Positions 59,903 through 64,000 of a DNA stretch of 64,000 bases are shown here, piece by piece. The notes under the pieces were generated by a model. That model worked only from the letters and a program-made list of their open reading frames with translations, was not told where the DNA came from and did no database searches. How positions within the stretch are numbered: the first letter of the stretch is position 1; every line of letters starts with the position of its first letter. A program made the position numbers and the translations under genes. The stretch is from SZAS-103 sp038226665 (GTDB lineage Bacteria > Pseudomonadota > Gammaproteobacteria > Xanthomonadales > Xanthomonadaceae): assembly GCA_038226665.1 (NCBI GenBank), contig JBBRQI010000006.1:1-64000 (forward strand), read 5' to 3'.

Positions 59903-62900
59903 ATGGATCTGCTGCGGTTTCTGCTGCTGTTGCCGGTACGCCTGCTGCGCGCCCTGTGGATCGTGATCGGATGGTTGTCGTCGTTGCTGGGACGGTTGGC
60001 TGCCAGGCTGCTGCGTCCGGTGGTCGGCGACATGAACCTGTCCTGGTATGCGCCGGAATGGATGCGTGCGGTGCAGCGACGGCCGAAACATGCGGCGCTG
60101 ACGGGGTTGACCGTGGTGCTGGTGGCGATTGGCGGCTGGTACGGCTGGCAGTGGTACAAGCACCGGCCGCATCCGCCCGAGCCCACGCGCATCACCTGGC
60201 AGGTCCACGCGCCCTCGGTCACCGACTACAGCAAGCAGCCGATCGCGATCGGTGCGCTGCAGGTGACGTTCTCCGCATCGGCCGCGCCAATCGAACTGGT
60301 CGGCAAGCCGGTGACCAAGGGCATTTCCATGCAACCGTCGGCGAAAGGCGAGTGGACCTGGCTGGATGACAAGACACTGCGCTTCACGCCGGTCGCTGAT
60401 TGGCCGGTGGGCCAGCACTACATGGTGAGTTTCGATGCGGCCAAGGCATTCGCGCCGCATGTGCTGGTGGCCGACGATCATTTCGACTTCACGACCGCCG
60501 TCTTCAAGACCACGCTTGGCAAAGGCGAGTTCTACCAGGATCCGCAGGAAGCGACTGCGAAAAAGATCATCCAGGAAGTCGATTTCAATTATCCGGTCGA
60601 TCCGGCGCGCTTCGAGAAGAGCATCGCGCTGGCGTTTGTCGACAAGGATGGCAAGGATGGTCCGGCGCTGCTGTTCACCGTGATCTACGACCAGTACAAG
60701 CTGCACGCGTGGGTGCATTCGCAGCCGCTGGATCTGCCGCGCGACGATGGCCTGGTGTCGGTGAAGATCGACAAGGGCGTGTGCAGTTCGCGCGGCGGCG
60801 ATTGCAGCGACCAGCCATTGCGCGCGACCGTGCGCATCCCGGGGCTGTACAGCCTCACCATCGACGACATCAGCCCGACCCTGGTCGACAACGACAAGTA
60901 CGAACCCGAGCAGGTACTCGTGATCAACGTGGGCGGTGCGGTGCGCGACAGCGATCTGGCCGGCCTGCTGCACGCGTGGGTCCTGCCTGCGCGCAAACCC
61001 GGCGAGGACGCATCGGACGACGACACGCCCTACGACTGGACCGACTCCGAAGTCAGCGAAGCCCTGCTGCATCGTTCGCAGGCATTGAAACTGGAGACCG
61101 TGCCTACCGAGACCGAATACCAGGCGCTGCAGAGCTTCAAGTTCCACGCGCTCCCGGGACAACGCGTCTTTGTGCGAATCGATCAGGGATTGAAATCGTT
61201 CGGCGGTTATCTGCTCGGCAAGCCGAAGACGCAAGTCGTCACCGTGCCCGACTATCCCAAGCTGCTGCGTTTCGTCGCCGACGGCTCGTTGCTGTCGCTG
61301 AGCGGCAGCAAGCGGATCTCGGTGGTTTCGCGCAACATGCCCGGCATGCAGATGCAGATCGGCCGGGTGCTGCCCGACCAGTTGCAGCACCTGGTCAGCC
61401 TCAACGAAGGCAATTTCAGCCATCCGCAATTGCCGGGCAGTTTCAGCGAAGAACACATCGTCGAGCGCTACGAACAAAAGCGCAGTTTCCCGAAGGACGA
61501 CCCGGGTCACGCGCACTACGAAGGCGTCGATCTCGGCCAATACCTGAAGGAAGGCAAGCGCGGCGTGTTCCTGCTGCACCTGTCGGGCTACGACGCGATT
61601 GCGGAGAAGAAGAAAGCCGCTGCTGCCGCGAAGGCCAAGGCCGATGCGGACGCCGGCATGACAGCGCAGCCAGCGGCGGATGCGGATTCAGGCGCGGATG
61701 CTGATGCGGATGCCTCTTCTTCCAATGAAGAGGGTGGCGAAGGCGAATCGAGCGATGACAGTGCATCGCCGACCGACAACCGGATGATCGTCGTCACCGA
61801 TCTGGGCATGCTGGTCAAGAAATCGCTGGACGGCAGCCAGGACGTGTTCGTGCAGTCGATCCATACCGGCCAGCCGGTGGGCGACGCGACCGTGTCGGTG
61901 CTCGCGATCAACGGCCAGACGTTGTACAAGCAGACGAGCAGTGCCGACGGCGTCGCGCATTTTCCGACGTTCAAGGGACTCGACCACGAAAAGAAACCGG
62001 TGATGTACCTGGTGACGAAGGCGGACGATCTGTCCTTCCTGCCGATCGGCGGCAGCGACCGCCAGCTCGACTACTCGCGCTTCGACATCGGTGGCGATGC
62101 GAGCGCGGTGAACCAGGGTCAGTTGTCCGCGTACCTGTTCTCCGATCGCGGCATCTATCGGCCGGGCGATGCGTTCCACATCGGCCTGATCGTGCGCGCG
62201 GCAAGCTGGACGCACAGCGTCGCGGGCATTCCGTTGCAGGCCGAGGTCGTCGATCCGCGCGGCGTGACGGTGAAACAACTGCCGCTGACGATGGACGGGT
62301 CGGGCTTCGGCGAACTCGGCTATTCGACGCTCGACACATCGCCGACCGGAACCTGGACGGTGAACCTGTACATCGCGCGCGACGGCAAGACCGGCACGCA
62401 GATCGGCAGCACCTCCGTGCAGGTCAAGGAATTCCTGCCCGATCGCATGAAGGTCGCCGCGAAGTTGTCCGAGCAAGTTGCGGAAGGCTGGGTGAAACCC
62501 GATGCGCTCAAGGGCCTCGTCGATGCGCAGAACCTGTTCGGCACGCCGGCGGCGAATCGCCGTGTCGAAGCGACGCTGACCTTGCGCCCCGCATGGCCCG
62601 CGTTCCACAGCTGGCCCGACTACCACTTCTACGACATCCGCCGCGCGAAGGAAGGTTTCGAGGAAACCCTGCAGGACGGCAAGACCGACGACAACGGCCA
62701 TGCCGAATTCGACCTGCACCTGAAGAAATACGCCGAGGCGACGTATCAGTTGTATTTCCTCGCGAAGGCGCATGAAGCCGAAGGCGGCCGCAGCGTTGCC
62801 GCCGCCGCGCAGACGATGGTGTCGAGCAACGACTGGCTGGTCGGCTACAAGGCCGTCGATGACCTCGGCTACATCACCCGCGGCGCGAAGCGCAGTGCAC

Positions 62901-64000
62901 GCCTGGTCGCGATCGACCCGCAGGCGAAGGCTATCGGACTCACGGGCCTCAAGGCGCAACTGATCGAACGCCGCTACGTGTCGGTGCTGACCAAGCAGGA
63001 TTCCGGCGTCTACAAATACGATTCCAAGCTCAAGGAAATCCCGGTCAGCGAGAGGCCGCTGACGATTCCGGCGGCAGGACTCGACTACGCGTTGCCGACC
63101 GACAAGCCGGGCGACTACGCGCTGCTGATCCTGCGCGGCAGCGACGGCAAGGAAGTCAACCGCATCGCCTACACGGTTGCGGGCGCTGCCAACGTATCGC
63201 GCTCGCTCGACCGCAACGCCGAACTGCAATTGAACCTCGACAAGCACGACTACAAGCCCGGCGACGCAGTGCAAATCGCGATCCACGCGCCCTATGCGGG
63301 CAGCGGCCTGATCACCATCGAGCGCGACAAGGTCTATGCGCACGCATGGTTCAAGGCGACCACGACGAGTTCGGTGCAGCGCATCGTGGTGCCGAAGGAT
63401 TTCGAGGGCAACGGCTACATCAACGTGCAGTTCATCCGCGATCCGTCGTCGGACGAAGTCTTCATGAGCCCGCTGAGTTATGGCGTGGTGCCGTTCTCGG
63501 TGAACCTCGATGCGCGTCGTGACGCGCTGACGGTGGACGCGCCCGCGCTCGTGAAGCCCGGCGACACCGCGACCTTCAAGCTGCATTCCGCGCAGCCGGC
63601 GAGGGCGGTGCTGTTCGTGGTGGACGAAGGCATCCTGCAGGTCGCGCACTACAAGCTTGACGACCCGCTGAAATTCTTCTTCCGCAAGCGGATGCTGGAA
63701 GTGAAGACAGCGCAGATCCTTGACCTCATCCTGCCGGAATTCGAACGGCTCATGGCGATGAATGCGGCTCCCGGCGGCGATGCGGATGCGGCGATCGGCC
63801 GCCAACTCAATCCGTTCAAGCGCAAGCGGGACAAGCCGGTGGTGTACTGGTCTGGCATCGTCGATGTGAACGGCGAGAAGGATTTCAGCTACGTCGTGCC
63901 GGATTATTTCAACGGCAAGCTGCGGGTGATGGCCGTCGCGGTATCGCCGGATCGCATCGGTACGGTCGAGAGTGCGACGACGGTGCGCGGCGACTTCGTG
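59903..64000 (+). CDS. Bacterial alpha-2-macroglobulin family protein, N-terminal 1366 residues
   Basis: Runs off the right edge in frame. Starts MDLLRFLLLLPVRLLRALW with no lipobox; a membrane helix (ALTGLTVVLVAIGGWYGW) lies at about 70-87, anchoring the protein. Large beta-domain body: MG-type domains, then a Lys/Ala and Asp/Ser-rich low-complexity loop at ~568-625. The A2M bait-region architecture follows, with SAYLFSDRGIYRPGDAFHIG (~735) and LVKPGDTATFKLHSAQPARAVLFVVDEGILQ. The thioester, if present, is beyond the window. Such proteins trap proteases in the periplasm, often with PbpC. Confidence 0.9.
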   Translation, partial: MDLLRFLLLLPVRLLRALWIVIGWLSSLLGRLAARLLRPVVGDMNLSWYAPEWMRAVQRRPKHAALTGLTVVLVAIGGWYGWQWYKHRPHPPEPTRITWQVHAPSVTDYSKQPIAIGALQVTFSASAAPIELVGKPVTKGISMQPSAKGEWTWLDDKTLRFTPVADWPVGQHYMVSFDAAKAFAPHVLVADDHFDFTTAVFKTTLGKGEFYQDPQEATAKKIIQEVDFNYPVDPARFEKSIALAFVDKDGKDGPALLFTVIYDQYKLHAWVHSQPLDLPRDDGLVSVKIDKGVCSSRGGDCSDQPLRATVRIPGLYSLTIDDISPTLVDNDKYEPEQVLVINVGGAVRDSDLAGLLHAWVLPARKPGEDASDDDTPYDWTDSEVSEALLHRSQALKLETVPTETEYQALQSFKFHALPGQRVFVRIDQGLKSFGGYLLGKPKTQVVTVPDYPKLLRFVADGSLLSLSGSKRISVVSRNMPGMQMQIGRVLPDQLQHLVSLNEGNFSHPQLPGSFSEEHIVERYEQKRSFPKDDPGHAHYEGVDLGQYLKEGKRGVFLLHLSGYDAIAEKKKAAAAAKAKADADAGMTAQPAADADSGADADADASSSNEEGGEGESSDDSASPTDNRMIVVTDLGMLVKKSLDGSQDVFVQSIHTGQPVGDATVSVLAINGQTLYKQTSSADGVAHFPTFKGLDHEKKPVMYLVTKADDLSFLPIGGSDRQLDYSRFDIGGDASAVNQGQLSAYLFSDRGIYRPGDAFHIGLIVRAASWTHSVAGIPLQAEVVDPRGVTVKQLPLTMDGSGFGELGYSTLDTSPTGTWTVNLYIARDGKTGTQIGSTSVQVKEFLPDRMKVAAKLSEQVAEGWVKPDALKGLVDAQNLFGTPAANRRVEATLTLRPAWPAFHSWPDYHFYDIRRAKEGFEETLQDGKTDDNGHAEFDLHLKKYAEATYQLYFLAKAHEAEGGRSVAAAAQTMVSSNDWLVGYKAVDDLGYITRGAKRSARLVAIDPQAKAIGLTGLKAQLIERRYVSVLTKQDSGVYKYDSKLKEIPVSERPLTIPAAGLDYALPTDKPGDYALLILRGSDGKEVNRIAYTVAGAANVSRSLDRNAELQLNLDKHDYKPGDAVQIAIHAPYAGSGLITIERDKVYAHAWFKATTTSSVQRIVVPKDFEGNGYINVQFIRDPSSDEVFMSPLSYGVVPFSVNLDARRDALTVDAPALVKPGDTATFKLHSAQPARAVLFVVDEGILQVAHYKLDDPLKFFFRKRMLEVKTAQILDLILPEFERLMAMNAAPGGDADAAIGRQLNPFKRKRDKPVVYWSGIVDVNGEKDFSYVVPDYFNGKLRVMAVAVSPDRIGTVESATTVRGDFV

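Noticed and set aside
59690..61579. A 629-codon reading frame on the minus strand opposite the alpha-2-macroglobulin gene
   Set aside because: It mirrors the coding frame of the macroglobulin, has His/Arg/Asp-rich shadow composition and no domain; similar antisense frames oppose polA and the peptidase.

Overview
The window looks like chromosome of a high-GC gammaproteobacterium of the Xanthomonadales (Lysobacterales) group, probably Rhodanobacteraceae-like. This is inferred from protein similarity recalled from memory. The main pointers are a Clp-type CRP protein carrying Glu where cAMP-binding CRP has Ser, an XanB2/FkbO-type chorismatase, a TrpRS with a C-terminal YegP-like domain, a Coq7-type ubiquinone hydroxylase, and an sX13-like C-rich sRNA directly downstream of polA. 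No rRNA, CRISPR array, insertion sequence or prophage was seen. One tRNA, tRNA-Gln(CUG), is present.

Layout. 0-9.2 kb is an accessory surface-polysaccharide region: the end of a RgpF-type protein, a PhyH dioxygenase, an acyltransferase, three SAM-methyltransferase-like proteins (one with a long coiled coil) and the Wzm/Wzt ABC exporter with a carbohydrate-binding Wzt tail. It has large gene-poor stretches (3.8-4.6 and 9.2-9.9 kb). 9.9-21.2 kb is mostly core: a YdcH-like protein, a lipoprotein/OmpA pair, PilU, maleylacetoacetate isomerase and a fumarylacetoacetase-family hydrolase, tRNA-Gln, rpsI-rplM, a GlcF-like protein with coq7, an M13 peptidase, and speD. After clp (21.4-22.1 kb), 22.1-24.2 kb is accessory: an NTF2/SnoaL-like gene followed by an integron attC-like site, then a soluble histidine kinase. 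24.3-32.0 kb holds the trp genes. trpG-trpD-(ABM monooxygenase)-trpC is separated from trpE by a two-component system, a His-rich periplasmic protein and a secreted protein.

32.2-48.9 kb holds rpe, purC, a DUF962 membrane protein, an epimerase, hmgA-hpd with a divergent MarR regulator and an AspH-like hydroxylase, a POT peptide transporter, kynA, a 2-oxoacid dehydrogenase operon (E1 alpha, E1 beta, a small unknown protein, E2), a VOC protein and trpS. 49.0-64.0 kb holds secreted proteins, a 47-residue lipoprotein too small for routine calling, arginase, a REC-HD-GYP protein, a ferredoxin/CDGSH protein, polA, the sRNA, hemF, the chorismatase and the start of a giant alpha-2-macroglobulin that runs off the end.

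How it works together. Aromatic metabolism is concentrated here: tryptophan synthesis (trpE/G/D/C), tRNA charging (trpS) and breakdown (kynA); tyrosine breakdown (hpd, hmgA, maiA, fahA); and chorismate diversion to hydroxybenzoates, with 4-hydroxybenzoate feeding the ubiquinone pathway that contains Coq7. A c-di-GMP theme links Clp with the HD-GYP protein. The most unusual observations are the coiled-coil methyltransferase that could act as an O-chain terminator and ruler, the single integron cassette, a short peptide that duplicates the N-terminus of FahA and is stop-start coupled to it, a palindromic in-frame insertion in polA, and the His-rich protein placed with a two-component system inside the trp locus.
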